A stretch of DNA of 42,511 nucleotides, from positions 1 through 42,511 of the forward strand of contig JAEYTW010000428.1 of NCBI GenBank assembly GCA_023433835.1, read 5' to 3'. The first letter of the stretch is position 1; each line of letters opens with the position of its first letter. The notes beneath the pieces are model-generated. The model worked only from the letters and a program-made list of their open reading frames with translations. It ran no database searches and was not told the origin of the DNA. The stretch comes from Pseudomonadota bacterium (GTDB lineage: Bacteria; Pseudomonadota; Alphaproteobacteria; Ferrovibrionales; Ferrovibrionaceae). The position numbers were made by a program, and so were the translations under genes. This document shows positions 13,462-21,693 of the stretch, in pieces.

Positions 13462-14124
13462 ATGGAACCGATCTCGGCCATCATTGCAGCCGTGACGGCG
13501 GCGCCGCGCCTGTTCGATGCCGCCCGCTCGGTGTACGAGGCCGTCACGGGCAAGGCGTCGGCCGCGACCGATCCGGCGGCCCTGCAGGCTGAGGTTGCGG
13601 CGTTGCCGCCCGAAGCGCAGGCGACATGGGCGGAGCGCATGCGCGGCGCGATCGACATGCACCAGGCCGAGACCCGCCGCCTGCAGGTCGAGCAAGGCGA
13701 GGTGACGGCCGATCTCCTGAAGGCGCTGCCGAAGAAGGTCGCCGGCGAGGTGGCCCTGCAGCGGATGACCACCCGGCCGCGCATCGCGCGCGACATGGCC
13801 CGGGTCATGTTGATCCCGCTCTACGTCATGGCGGTCGATGCCGCCTTCCTGGTGCTGCAGTGGCTGGTCGGCCTGTTCGGCCATAAGCTGGCGGTGCCGG
13901 CGCTGGCCGAGATCCTGTTCGGCGCTGGCTCGGTCTATGGCGACCTTTACGAGGCGGCCCTGTGGCCCGCTACGGCCATCGTCATCACCTACATGACCTT
14001 GCGCACCACCGAGCGCGTCACCGGCAAGGATGGCGACGCCCCGTCGATCACGGCCGTGCTGCAGGGCGCGGCCGGCGCTGTCGGGCAGATGCGCGGCCTA
14101 TTCAGCCGCCGGGGCAGCAAATGA
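13462..14124 (+). CDS. Holin, three-TM type (GTA_holin_3TM-like)
   Basis: A 221-residue protein starting one base after the previous stop. The N-terminal 90 residues are helical and soluble (AAPRLFDAARSVYEAVTGKA). Hydrophobic segments follow at about 114-139 (VMLIPLYVMAVDAAFLVLQW), 143-160 and 165-181 (ALWPATAIVITYMTL), and a basic tail ends RGLFSRRGSK. This layout matches the 3TM holins first described in gene transfer agents of Alphaproteobacteria. It would permeabilise the inner membrane to let out the adjacent wall enzyme. It ends in the ATGA that starts the DUF2730 gene. Confidence 0.83.
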   Translation: MEPISAIIAAVTAAPRLFDAARSVYEAVTGKASAATDPAALQAEVAALPPEAQATWAERMRGAIDMHQAETRRLQVEQGEVTADLLKALPKKVAGEVALQRMTTRPRIARDMARVMLIPLYVMAVDAAFLVLQWLVGLFGHKLAVPALAEILFGAGSVYGDLYEAALWPATAIVITYMTLRTTERVTGKDGDAPSITAVLQGAAGAVGQMRGLFSRRGSK

Positions 14125-14567
14125 GCGAGCTGAGCGGGCTGCTGCCCTACATCTCGCCCGTGGCGCTGCTGATCACCGGCTTGGTGGCATGGTTCATGAT
14201 GAAGGGCAGGCAGGAATTCGCCGCGAAGTCGGCGACCGACAAGCACGCCCAACAGCTCGCCGAGATGGAAGTGCGCCTGGTCAAGGCCGAAGCCGCCATC
14301 GCGTTCGCCGACGATCAGGACGAACGGATTGCCCAGATCGAGATGCGGATGGTCCGGGCCGAAGCCACCTTGTCGACGGTGCCGACCACCGGCGAAATCA
14401 CCGCCCTGTCGCTGGCCATCGCCGGCCTGCGCGGCGATATCCGGGTATTCGAGACGACGCTCGCCGGCGTCAAGGAAATGATCGAGCGCCAAGACCTGCG
14501 CGTCGATCGTCACGAGGAAATCCTATCCGAGGCCGCGCGGCGGCAGCTCGAAGACCGTAGGGGGTAA
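14121..14567 (+). CDS. DUF2730 membrane-anchored coiled-coil protein
   Basis: A 148-residue protein with one N-terminal transmembrane helix (about 9-27: YISPVALLITGLVAWFMMKG) and a long coiled coil behind it (about 35-140: QQLAEMEVRLVKAEAAIAFA, ERIAQIEMRMVRAEATLS, VFETTLAGVKEMIERQDLRV). This is the DUF2730 architecture found in Mu-like phages next to lysis and packaging genes. The topology, short cytoplasmic start plus periplasmic coiled coil, resembles an inner-membrane spanin, but no outer-membrane partner is encoded within it. A candidate partner is the lipoprotein at 38048. Confidence 0.8.
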   Translation: MSELSGLLPYISPVALLITGLVAWFMMKGRQEFAAKSATDKHAQQLAEMEVRLVKAEAAIAFADDQDERIAQIEMRMVRAEATLSTVPTTGEITALSLAIAGLRGDIRVFETTLAGVKEMIERQDLRVDRHEEILSEAARRQLEDRRG

Positions 14568-14569
14568 CG

Positions 14570-14866
14570 ATGGACGTTGAGGGGGAAGTCTGGCGCGAGC
14601 ATACCCGGCTCGCCATCCTGCGCGCCCTGGACAAGGTGCCGGGCCGCACCGCGACCATGTCGATGCTGCTCGCGATCATGCGCCGGGTCGGCATCCGCAT
14701 CAACGAGCCGCAGCTGAAGGGCGAGGTCGACTGGCTGAAGAAGGCGGCCCTTCTCGCCGTCGTCAACGATCGCGGCCTCGTCTCGGTCGAGATGCTGAAC
14801 ACCGGCGCCGACGTCGCCCGCGGCCAGGACACCTATCCCGGCGTTGCCGAACCGACGCGGCGGTAA
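14570..14866 (+). CDS. VpaChn25_0724 family phage protein
   Basis: A 98-residue winged-helix-type protein: REHTRLAILRALDKVPGRTA, then TMSMLLAIMRRVGIRINEPQ, then LKGEVDWLKKAALLAVVNDR and a wing GLVSVEMLNTGADVARGQ. This matches the VpaChn25_0724 (ArsR-like) family, which in transposable phages regularly lies between DUF2730 and the small terminase gene. The start at 14570 is preceded by TAGGGGG. A role as packaging accessory or DNA-binding protein is possible and not demonstrated. Confidence 0.82.
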   Translation: MDVEGEVWREHTRLAILRALDKVPGRTATMSMLLAIMRRVGIRINEPQLKGEVDWLKKAALLAVVNDRGLVSVEMLNTGADVARGQDTYPGVAEPTRR

Positions 14867-14871
14867 CCGCC

Positions 14872-15435
14872 GTGGCGCGCAAGTCGAAGATTGACCGGCT
14901 GCCGGAAGAGATCCGCGAGCGTATCGCGTCTCTGCGCCGCGAGAACGGCTGCACGATCGACGAGATTATGGCCAAGCTCGACGAACTGGACCTCGGCGAG
15001 GACGGCATGCCGTCGCGCTCGGCGATGGGGCGGCATATCCAGCGCATCGACGAGGAAGCCGAGCGTCTCTCGCGCAGCCATGCCGCCGCCGAGGCGATCG
15101 TCGGCCGCCTGGGCGAGAAGCCGGGCAAGATGACCAGGCTGAACGCCCTGCTGCTGCAGGACGCGGTCTATCAGGCACTGGCGGCCGCCGAGACGCGCGG
15201 CGATATCAAGAGCCTGAAGGCCCTGTCCGACGTGCTCGACAATATCGCCCGCGCAGAGAAGACCGACGCCGACCGGGAGATCAAGATCCGCGACGATGAA
15301 GCGAAGCGGCAGCGGGAGGCGGCTGCGAAGAAAGTCGACGAGGCCCTGGCGGACGCCAGTAAGGCCGGGGAAAAGGGCCTGTCGCGGGCCCGTGTCGAGC
15401 AGCTCCGCCGCAACGTGCTGATGGGGGTCGCCTGA
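14872..15435 (+). CDS. Small terminase subunit (DUF3486, Mu gp27-like)
   Basis: A 187-residue protein of the DUF3486 family, the small terminase subunit of transposable phages, which recognises the left end for headful packaging. The GTG start at 14872 gives MARKSKIDRLPEEIRERIAS. The DNA-binding part (about 8-60: TIDEIMAKLDELDLGEDGMP, SRSAMGRHIQRID) is followed by a helical oligomerisation region (about 65-130) and a charged coiled tail. It overlaps the large subunit start by one base (TGATG). Confidence 0.88.
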   Translation: MARKSKIDRLPEEIRERIASLRRENGCTIDEIMAKLDELDLGEDGMPSRSAMGRHIQRIDEEAERLSRSHAAAEAIVGRLGEKPGKMTRLNALLLQDAVYQALAAAETRGDIKSLKALSDVLDNIARAEKTDADREIKIRDDEAKRQREAAAKKVDEALADASKAGEKGLSRARVEQLRRNVLMGVA

Positions 15436-17102
15436 TGTCTATATCCGATGCGGACGACGGCGCCGAGCGCGATGCTCGCGCCGCCAACATCCTGCCGCTC
15501 GATATGGTGCCGGATGATCTCGACCCGCTGGGCGAGGGCGTCCTCATGGCGCACCAGGTCGCCTGGATCAGCGACCGCAGCCAGGTCAAGGTTTGCGCGA
15601 AGGGCCGGCGAACCGGCATCACCTTTGCCGAGGCGCTCGACAGCACGCTGATCGCGGTGACGAACAGCGCCCAAGGCGGACAGTCGACCTACTACATCGG
15701 CGACACCAAGGAAAAGGGGCTGGAGTTCATCAGCACCTGCGCCAAGTTCGCGAAGGTGATCGCCGCCGAGCTGCTCACCATCAACGAGTTCGTTTTCGAG
15801 GACCGGCGGGAAGACGGCGGCTCCAAGTACATCGCCGGGTTCCGCATTCGGTTCGCGAGCGGCAATCAGATCGTTGCCTTGTCCAGCCGGCCCGAGAACC
15901 TGCGCGGCTTGCAGGGGCGCGTCGTCATCGACGAGGCGGCGTTCCATAAGGATGTTCGCGACGTGCTCGATGCCGCCGTCGCGCTGCTGATCTGGGGCGG
16001 CGCGATCCGCGTGATCTCGACCCACAATGGCGATCAGAACCCGTTCAACGAGCTGGTCCGGGAGTGCCTGACCGGCGGCGTACCCTACAAGCTGCACTGC
16101 ATCACCTTCAACGACGCTGTGCGGAACGGTCTCTACCGCAAGTCCTGCGAGAAGGCGGGCGACACCCCGTCCTGGCGCGGCCTGCGCGCCTGGATCAAGC
16201 TGGTGCGCGGCGCCTATGGCAACCGCAAGGCGGCGATGCTGCAGGAGCTGGACGTGATCCCGGCCGCCAGCGCCGACGCGGTGCTGCCGCTGACCGTGAT
16301 CGAGAGCAACACCCGGCCGGAGTACCTGGTCAAGCGCTGGACGCCGGCGGCGGCCGACTTCGTCGACTGGCCGGAAGATCGCCGCCGCGCCAACATGGCC
16401 GAGTGGATCAAGGTCCATGTCCTGCCGGAGCTGGCCAAGCTGCCGCCCGATGCCCGTATCGACCTCGGCCAGGACTTCGCGATGCGGCAGGACAAGTCCT
16501 CGATCGCGGTCGGCTATACCGATCAGGTGCTGAAGCGGCGCGTGCCGCTAATGGTCGAGCTGGCGCAGTGCCCCTATGACCAGCAAAAGCAGGTGCTGTT
16601 CGGCATCATCCGGTCGGTTCGGTTCGGCAGTGCGGTGCTGGACGCAAACGGCAACGGCATGGTGCTGGCCCAGGAAGCTCGCCAGGCGTTCGGCGCCGAG
16701 CGGATCATCGAGTTGATCGCGTCGGATGCACATCTTGCGACGGTGATGCCGCTGTTCGTCGATGCCTTCGTTGCGCGGGCGATGCTGATCCCGGCCGACC
16801 GCGACGTGCGCGACGATCTGCGCCTGCTGCAGACCATTCGCGGCGTCGCCCGCATTCCCTCGCAGATCCGCACCAAGGGCACGGACGGCAAGGGCCGGCA
16901 CGGCGACGGCGCGGTGGCGCTGATCAACTTCTTTACCGCGACCCTGCAGGAGGTGACGCCTGTCGAGTTCGCGGCTGGCGGTTCGCGCATCGGTGCGCAG
17001 GCGTTGCCCGATGCCTACCGCGTGCCCGACATCGTCAATCTCGACGACGGCTTCGGCACGGTCGGCGGCGGCTTCGATTTCATAGGGTTCGGCCATGGCT
17101 GA
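15435..17102 (+). CDS. Terminase large subunit (Mu gp28-like)
   Basis: A 555-residue DNA packaging motor: N-terminal ATPase and C-terminal RNase H-like nuclease. The Walker A-like loop is AKGRRTGIT (55-63), with Arg in place of the usual Lys arrangement, as in many large terminases. Walker B is VVIDEAAF (163-170). Nuclease-domain acidic residues begin with DLGQDFAMRQDKSSI (about 342-356). It would cut beyond the right end in the host flank after a full head is loaded. It overlaps the portal gene by 8 bp. Confidence 0.94.
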   Translation: MSISDADDGAERDARAANILPLDMVPDDLDPLGEGVLMAHQVAWISDRSQVKVCAKGRRTGITFAEALDSTLIAVTNSAQGGQSTYYIGDTKEKGLEFISTCAKFAKVIAAELLTINEFVFEDRREDGGSKYIAGFRIRFASGNQIVALSSRPENLRGLQGRVVIDEAAFHKDVRDVLDAAVALLIWGGAIRVISTHNGDQNPFNELVRECLTGGVPYKLHCITFNDAVRNGLYRKSCEKAGDTPSWRGLRAWIKLVRGAYGNRKAAMLQELDVIPAASADAVLPLTVIESNTRPEYLVKRWTPAAADFVDWPEDRRRANMAEWIKVHVLPELAKLPPDARIDLGQDFAMRQDKSSIAVGYTDQVLKRRVPLMVELAQCPYDQQKQVLFGIIRSVRFGSAVLDANGNGMVLAQEARQAFGAERIIELIASDAHLATVMPLFVDAFVARAMLIPADRDVRDDLRLLQTIRGVARIPSQIRTKGTDGKGRHGDGAVALINFFTATLQEVTPVEFAAGGSRIGAQALPDAYRVPDIVNLDDGFGTVGGGFDFIGFGHG

Positions 17103-18588
17103 CGAAACCAACGACGCCCCGGGCAAGCCGGTTTATGAAGAACTGGCGATCATCGGCGGGGAGATGGATATCACCCGCGGCTACGTCCGCGACGATCTGC
17201 TCTACCCCCAGGACCGGCTGCTGCAGGCCAAGGGCGGCGATATTGCGGTCTATGAGGACGTGCTGTCCGACGACCAGGTGAAAACCTGTTTCGAGCAGCG
17301 GCGCCTCGCCGTCGTCAGCCGCGAATGGGTGGTCGAACCGGGCGGCCCGTCCAGGCTGGACCGTAAGGCGGCCGACTTCATGCGCGAGCAGCTGGCCAAC
17401 ATCCGCTGGGATGCCGTGACCAACAAGGCGCTATATGGCGTCTACTACGGCTTCGCCGTGGCCGAGTGCCTCTATGCCCGCGACGGCGCGACCGTCGCCC
17501 TTGAAGGCGTCAAGGTGCGCCGACAGAAGCGGTTCCGCTTCGACGCCCAGGGGCGGCCGCGGTTGCGCACGCTGGCCAATGCCGATGGCATCGCCCTGCC
17601 GCCCCGCAAGTTCTGGACGTTTTCGACCGGAGCGGACAGCGACGACGAACCCTATGGTCTCGGCCTTGCCCATTGGCTCTATTGGCCGACCTTCTTCAAG
17701 CGGAACAGCCTGCGGATCTGGCTGACGATGCTGGACAAGTTCGCGGTGCCGACCGCCGTGGGCAAGTATCCGGCCGGCGCCGATGCGGCGACGAAACAGC
17801 GCCTGCTCGCGGCCTGCATGGCCGTGCGCAACGCCACCGGCATCGCCATCCCGGAAGGCATGATGCTGGAACTACTCGAAGCCAAGCGGTCCGGCGCGCT
17901 CGACGGTGCCCCGCTGTACGATCGCATGAACAGCGCCATCTCCAAGGTGACGGTGGGGCAGACGATGACCACCGACGACGGATCGAGCCTGTCCCAGGCG
18001 AGCGTGCATATGCAGGTCCGCGACGATCTGGTGATGGCCGATGCCGATCTCGTCTGTGAGAGCTGGAACACCGGGCCGGCCCGGTGGCTGACTGAATGGA
18101 ACTATCCGGGCGCCGCGGTCCCGCGCGTCTGGCGGCGCGTCGACATGCCGGACCTGAAGGGCTTGGCCGAGATCGACAAGACGCTGTCCGATATCGGCTT
18201 TAAGCCCACCTTGAGGCGCATTCAGACAACCTATGGCGAGGACTACGAGGAGAAGGCGCCGCCCGCGCCGGCGGTCCCGCCGCCCGGCGGGCCAGGCGCC
18301 CCACCGGCGCCACCGGCCGACCCGGCCTTCAGCGAGGGCAAGGATGCGGCCGACGATCTCGCCGCGCAGCTGCAGGGCATGGCGGCCCCGCTGATCGGGA
18401 AATGGGTCGCGCAGATCTCGGCGGTCATCGACGAAGTCGTGGCCGCCGGCGGCGGCATGCCTGAACTGGTCGAGCGCATGATCGCGCTGCACCCGGCCCT
18501 GAGCGACGCCGAGCTTGGCCAGCTGATCGCCCAGGCGATGACGGCGGCCGACCTGACCGGCCGGGCCGAGCTGATGGATGGGGTCTGA
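17095..18588 (+). CDS. Portal protein (DUF935, Mu gp29-like)
   Basis: A 497-residue portal of the DUF935 family, forming the dodecameric ring through which DNA enters the head. Recognisable parts include LLYPQDRLLQAKGGDIAVYE, QRRLAVVSREWVVEPGG, YGVYYGFAVAECLYA, the KFWTFSTGADSDDEPYGLGL block, and WPTFFKRNSLRIWLTMLDKF followed by AVPTAVGKYP. A Pro/Ala-rich linker (about 385-410) precedes the C-terminal helices. It is full length with no visible defect and lies two bases from the F gene. Confidence 0.94.
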   Translation: MADETNDAPGKPVYEELAIIGGEMDITRGYVRDDLLYPQDRLLQAKGGDIAVYEDVLSDDQVKTCFEQRRLAVVSREWVVEPGGPSRLDRKAADFMREQLANIRWDAVTNKALYGVYYGFAVAECLYARDGATVALEGVKVRRQKRFRFDAQGRPRLRTLANADGIALPPRKFWTFSTGADSDDEPYGLGLAHWLYWPTFFKRNSLRIWLTMLDKFAVPTAVGKYPAGADAATKQRLLAACMAVRNATGIAIPEGMMLELLEAKRSGALDGAPLYDRMNSAISKVTVGQTMTTDDGSSLSQASVHMQVRDDLVMADADLVCESWNTGPARWLTEWNYPGAAVPRVWRRVDMPDLKGLAEIDKTLSDIGFKPTLRRIQTTYGEDYEEKAPPAPAVPPPGGPGAPPAPPADPAFSEGKDAADDLAAQLQGMAAPLIGKWVAQISAVIDEVVAAGGGMPELVERMIALHPALSDAELGQLIAQAMTAADLTGRAELMDGV

Positions 18589-18590
18589 CC

Positions 18591-19820
18591 GTGGCGGTGA
18601 CATCGCCGACCGCCCTGCCGTTTCAGGACGCCATCGACTTTTTCCGCCAGAAACTCAATCTCGGAACCCGCGCATGGACGGATATCTATGGCGGGCAGCA
18701 CGCCAGGGCCTTCGTTGTCGCCGGCGCCGCCCGCGATAGCCTGCTCGCCTCGCTGCATGGCGCGATCCTCAAGGCCCTGGAACAAGGCACGGGGATCGAG
18801 GAATTCCGGAAGGACTTCGCGGCAATCGTCGCCAGGGAAGGCTGGGACTACAAAGGTGGCTTCGGCTGGCGCAGCAAGGTCATCTTCGACACGAACATGC
18901 GATCGGCCTACGCCGCGGGCAAATGGAAGCAGGCGCAGGAGACGAAGGCGACGCGGCCCTATCTGCGCTACACCGCCGTCATGGATCTCGTCACCCGGCC
19001 GCTGCATCGCGAATGGCACGGCACCATCCTGCCGATCGACGACGCCTGGTGGAACACCCACTACCCGCCCTGCGGATGGAACTGCCGCTGCAGCGTGCAA
19101 TCGCTGTCGAATGCCGACCTGAAGCGGTTCGGCTGGAAGCCGTCGCCGGCGGCGCCCGATGTCAAGATGGTCGAGCGGACCTTGAAGACACCGGACGGCG
19201 ACCGCGTGGTGAAACTGCCGGAAGGCATCGACCCGGGGTTCGAACACAACATCGGCCTGGCTGCCTGGGGGCGCGGCGCCGAGACCGCGGCGATGGAACA
19301 GCATGGACCGTGGGAGCGCCTGGACGCGCCCGGCGCCCCAGCCTATCTGCTCGACCCGCTGCCGGTCGATAGGCCCAAGGCAGCGCCTGGCCGGTATGCA
19401 CCCAAGGGCGATGTCGATGCACTGCGCCAGCAATTCCAGGAGGCTGTGGGCGGAGACGAGGTCATCCTGACCGATCCTGTCGGCGGGCGCGTGCTGCTCG
19501 GCCAGGCGATCGTCGACCACATCGCCGAGCTGGACCGGCGCTGGGACGGGCGGGAGGTGTATTTCCCGTTCCTGCCCGAGCTGGTGGAGCAGCCGGCCGA
19601 AGTGTGGATCGGGTTCGCCCGGTCGGCCGTCACGGGCCGAGTGATGGTTCGCAAGCGCTACATCAAGGCGATCGAGCTGAAGGGCGGGGTGAGGCTCGGC
19701 CTGGTGGCCGACCAGGACAACGGCTTTTGGTCGGGCCTGACGACCTTCCGCGGCCGCCTGTCGGCGACGGACGGCCTGCGCTGGGGCTATCGGCTGTTTC
19801 GGCGGGAGGAAGCTCTTTAG
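18591..19820 (+). CDS. Head morphogenesis protein F with C-terminal PBECR-like nuclease domain
   Basis: A 409-residue protein with a GTG start. Residues about 1-190 are the Mu gpF / SPP1 gp7 minor head domain, with the usual VIFDTNMRSAYAAGKWKQ, PLHREWHGTILPIDDAWWNT and HYPPCGWNCRCSVQSLS blocks. The C-terminal part (about 270-409: VYFPFLPELVEQPAEVWIGF, RVMVRKRYIKAIEL, LGLVADQDNGFW) resembles the PBECR (phage Barnase-EndoU-colicin E5/D-RelE) nuclease fold fused to head proteins. That fold is thought to act on RNA after injection. The first domain assignment is firm; the second rests on pattern only. Confidence 0.88.
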   Translation: MAVTSPTALPFQDAIDFFRQKLNLGTRAWTDIYGGQHARAFVVAGAARDSLLASLHGAILKALEQGTGIEEFRKDFAAIVAREGWDYKGGFGWRSKVIFDTNMRSAYAAGKWKQAQETKATRPYLRYTAVMDLVTRPLHREWHGTILPIDDAWWNTHYPPCGWNCRCSVQSLSNADLKRFGWKPSPAAPDVKMVERTLKTPDGDRVVKLPEGIDPGFEHNIGLAAWGRGAETAAMEQHGPWERLDAPGAPAYLLDPLPVDRPKAAPGRYAPKGDVDALRQQFQEAVGGDEVILTDPVGGRVLLGQAIVDHIAELDRRWDGREVYFPFLPELVEQPAEVWIGFARSAVTGRVMVRKRYIKAIELKGGVRLGLVADQDNGFWSGLTTFRGRLSATDGLRWGYRLFRREEAL

Positions 19821-20169
19821 CCGCCGTCCGGCTAAGGCCCCCAGGTGCGGCTATCGGAGAGCGGTCCAGCCGGCCCGGGGAAGCTGCAGAATACGCCGGC
19901 CGAGCCGGCTGAGCAAGTCGGGGCGAAAATTAGGCCCGTAGAAGCCCCTGGACGGCTGGCGGCCCCCGCCATAGCGGCCAGGGGCGGCTTACCCTTCAAA
20001 CTACCCTTCTACGGCCGATTTTGAGGCCATCGGGTCGCCGGCCTGGGGTCTGGTCCCGCACAATCCTCGGTTCGCTCCCCCTGGCCCGGGTCAGTCTGAC
20101 GCAAATCGGGGCACGCGCGTAGGGTCCCACCATCGCCGCCGCACTTCAAGGCGGCCGATGGGAGACCCG
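19821..20169. other. Central non-coding region; candidate strong gyrase site
   Basis: About 350 bp without a convincing gene. It contains the midpoint of the prophage (19950). A nested inverted repeat occupies 19936-20014: outer arms CCGTAGAAG / CTTCTACGG (19936-19944, 20006-20014), middle arms CCCCTGG / CCAGGGG (19945-19951, 19978-19984) and inner arms TGGCGG / CCGCCA (19957-19962, 19966-19971). A separate GCCGGC-CGA-GCCGGC hairpin lies at 19895-19909. In Mu the strong gyrase-binding site lies at the genome centre in a comparable intergenic position and is needed for efficient replication. The equivalence here is inferred from position. The region ends with the late promoter. Confidence 0.6.
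20089..20125 (+). promoter_or_regulatory. Mor-type late promoter
   Basis: GGTCAGTCTGACGC (20089-20102) repeats the dyad at 12955, and TAGGGT (20120-20125), a -10-like hexamer with T, A and T at the key places, starts at the same 31-base offset and is likewise followed by CCC. It precedes the protease gene by about 45 bases and would drive capsid and tail genes. Confidence 0.62.
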
Positions 20170-21252
20170 ATGAAACCGTTCGAAATCTTTGCCCCCGGCA
20201 CCCACACGTCGATGAGCGGCGAGACGATCACGTTCGGCGCCGCCGAGCTGGACGGCGTCGTCTCGTCTTACAACACCGACCTGCACGAGGCGCCGATCGT
20301 CATCGGCCATCCGCAGCACGACCATCCGGCCTATGGCTGGGTGAAGTCGGTGCGGGTCGAAGGCGGGCGCCTGGTGGCGACGCCGGCCGAGGTCGACCCG
20401 GCCTTCGCCGAGCTGGTTGATAATGGGCGCTACAAGAAGGTTTCGGCCGCCTTCTATCGCCCCGACGCCCCCAACAATCCGAAGCCCGGCAGCTACTACC
20501 TGCGCCATGTCGGCTTCCTCGGCGCGCAACCGCCGGCGCTGAAGGGCTTGAAGCCCGTCGCCTTCGCCGACGATGCCGACCAGGTCGTCGTATTCGGCGA
20601 GGTCGACGCCGGCGCCGTCGCTCGCCTGTTTCGCGGCATGCGCGAATTCCTGATTTCGAAGTTCGGCGGTGACGCCGAGGGCATGGCGCAGATCGACCGC
20701 GCCCTGTCGCCTTGGGACGTCGACCAGGTGTCGAACCCCGCCAACCCGGCCTATGCCGATCCCCCCGCTCCAACGGAGACCGAAATGAGCGAAAAGACCC
20801 AGGCCGCGCTCGATGCGCGCGCGGCCCAGCTGGCCGAGCGCGAGGCGGCTTTTGCCGAGCGCGAGAAGGCCCAGCAGCGCGCCTCGATCGAGATCATGCT
20901 CGACAAGCACGTCACCGCCGGCCGGCTGCTGCCGGCCGAGAAGGTCGGGGCGCTTGCCTTCGCGGCCGGCCTCGACGCCGCCGGCACCGTGGAGTTCGCC
21001 GACGCCGGCGGCAAGCCGGTCAAGACGGCCTCGCTCGCCTGGTTCGACGGCTTCCTTGGCGGGCTGCCCAATCGCGTCGAGTACGCCGAGCTAACGGCCG
21101 ACAAGGGCGGCGATGTGCCGGGCTTTGTGCCCCCGGCCGGCTTCGGCGTCGACCTGAACCGCGCCGAGCTGCATGCCAAGGCCCTGGCCTATCAGGAGCA
21201 GCACAAGGGCACCGACTATGTCACCGCCGTTCGCGCGGTCGGCGGCAAGTAA
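20170..21252 (+). CDS. Capsid maturation protease (Mu gpI-like) with nested scaffold
   Basis: A 360-residue protein; ATG 20170 follows GGGAGACCCG and is preferred over ATG 20158. The N-terminal domain (about 1-190) matches the Mu I protease: TITFGAAELDGVVSSYN, APIVIGHPQHDHPAYGWVKS, RYKKVSAAFYRP and YLRHVGFLGAQPPALKGL. The last third is coiled (LDARAAQLAEREAAFAEREK) followed by a globular end, typical of scaffold. An internal in-frame start at 20785 probably makes the scaffold alone. The protease would remove scaffold during capsid maturation. Confidence 0.92.
   Translation: MKPFEIFAPGTHTSMSGETITFGAAELDGVVSSYNTDLHEAPIVIGHPQHDHPAYGWVKSVRVEGGRLVATPAEVDPAFAELVDNGRYKKVSAAFYRPDAPNNPKPGSYYLRHVGFLGAQPPALKGLKPVAFADDADQVVVFGEVDAGAVARLFRGMREFLISKFGGDAEGMAQIDRALSPWDVDQVSNPANPAYADPPAPTETEMSEKTQAALDARAAQLAEREAAFAEREKAQQRASIEIMLDKHVTAGRLLPAEKVGALAFAAGLDAAGTVEFADAGGKPVKTASLAWFDGFLGGLPNRVEYAELTADKGGDVPGFVPPAGFGVDLNRAELHAKALAYQEQHKGTDYVTAVRAVGGK
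20785..21252 (+). CDS. Scaffold protein, internal in-frame start (Mu gpZ-like)
   Basis: A nested gene sharing the frame and stop of the protease. The ATG at 20785 is preceded by CGGAGAC (20774-20780) and gives a 155-residue protein starting MSEKTQAALDARAAQLAERE. It has a coiled-coil N-terminus (about 5-40), and the C-terminal part includes TAGRLLPAEKVGALAFAAGL and FVPPAGFGVDLNRAELHAKA. Mu makes its scaffold Z in the same way, from the 3' end of I. The arrangement is inferred from the ribosome-binding site and domain boundary. Confidence 0.72.
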   Translation: MSEKTQAALDARAAQLAEREAAFAEREKAQQRASIEIMLDKHVTAGRLLPAEKVGALAFAAGLDAAGTVEFADAGGKPVKTASLAWFDGFLGGLPNRVEYAELTADKGGDVPGFVPPAGFGVDLNRAELHAKALAYQEQHKGTDYVTAVRAVGGK

Positions 21253-21263
21253 GGGAGGCGACG

Positions 21264-21680
21264 ATGGCACTCACCAAACTGCCGACCCTGACCCTGACCG
21301 CGAAGGCGTCCGGCGCCGTCACCGCCAACCGCCTGGTCGCCTACTCCGGCGCCCGCTGCGGAACCCAGGCCATGAAGGTGCTGGGCGTCGCCGTCTACGA
21401 CGCGGCCGATGGCACCGATTACCCGGTCGACGTCGATGGGACCAGCATCGTCGAAGCCGGCGCCGCCATCGCGGTCGGCGACAGCCTGGTCACGGACAAC
21501 CAGGGCCGAGCGATCCCCGCCAGCGCGCTTGCCATCGCCGCCGGCGCGACCGGGGTCACTTCCGCCGCCGCCAACGGCGCCTCGGCGCTGACGGGCGGCA
21601 ACCTGCCGCAGTTCGTGTTCGGCGACGCCCTGACCGTCGCGGCCGACGCCGGCGCCTTCATCGAATTCAAGTTCCGCTGA
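21264..21680 (+). CDS. Capsid decoration/cement protein (DUF2190-like)
   Basis: A 138-residue, beta-rich protein with a ribosome-binding site AAGGGAGG. The pattern LTLTAKASGAVTANRLVAYS, MKVLGVAVYDAADGTDYPVD, IVEAGAAIAVGDSLVTDNQG and the Gly/Ala-rich segment is that of DUF2190 capsid cement proteins, which sit between protease/scaffold and major capsid genes and stabilise the shell. Its place here fits. It contains a single cysteine and no membrane segment. Confidence 0.83.
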   Translation: MALTKLPTLTLTAKASGAVTANRLVAYSGARCGTQAMKVLGVAVYDAADGTDYPVDVDGTSIVEAGAAIAVGDSLVTDNQGRAIPASALAIAAGATGVTSAAANGASALTGGNLPQFVFGDALTVAADAGAFIEFKFR

Positions 21681-21693
21681 GGAGCACACGAGC

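Noticed and set aside
19821..20088. Gene equivalent to Mu G in the central gap
   Set aside because: No frame with family motifs is present; the gpG homologue is clearly at 23257-23883.
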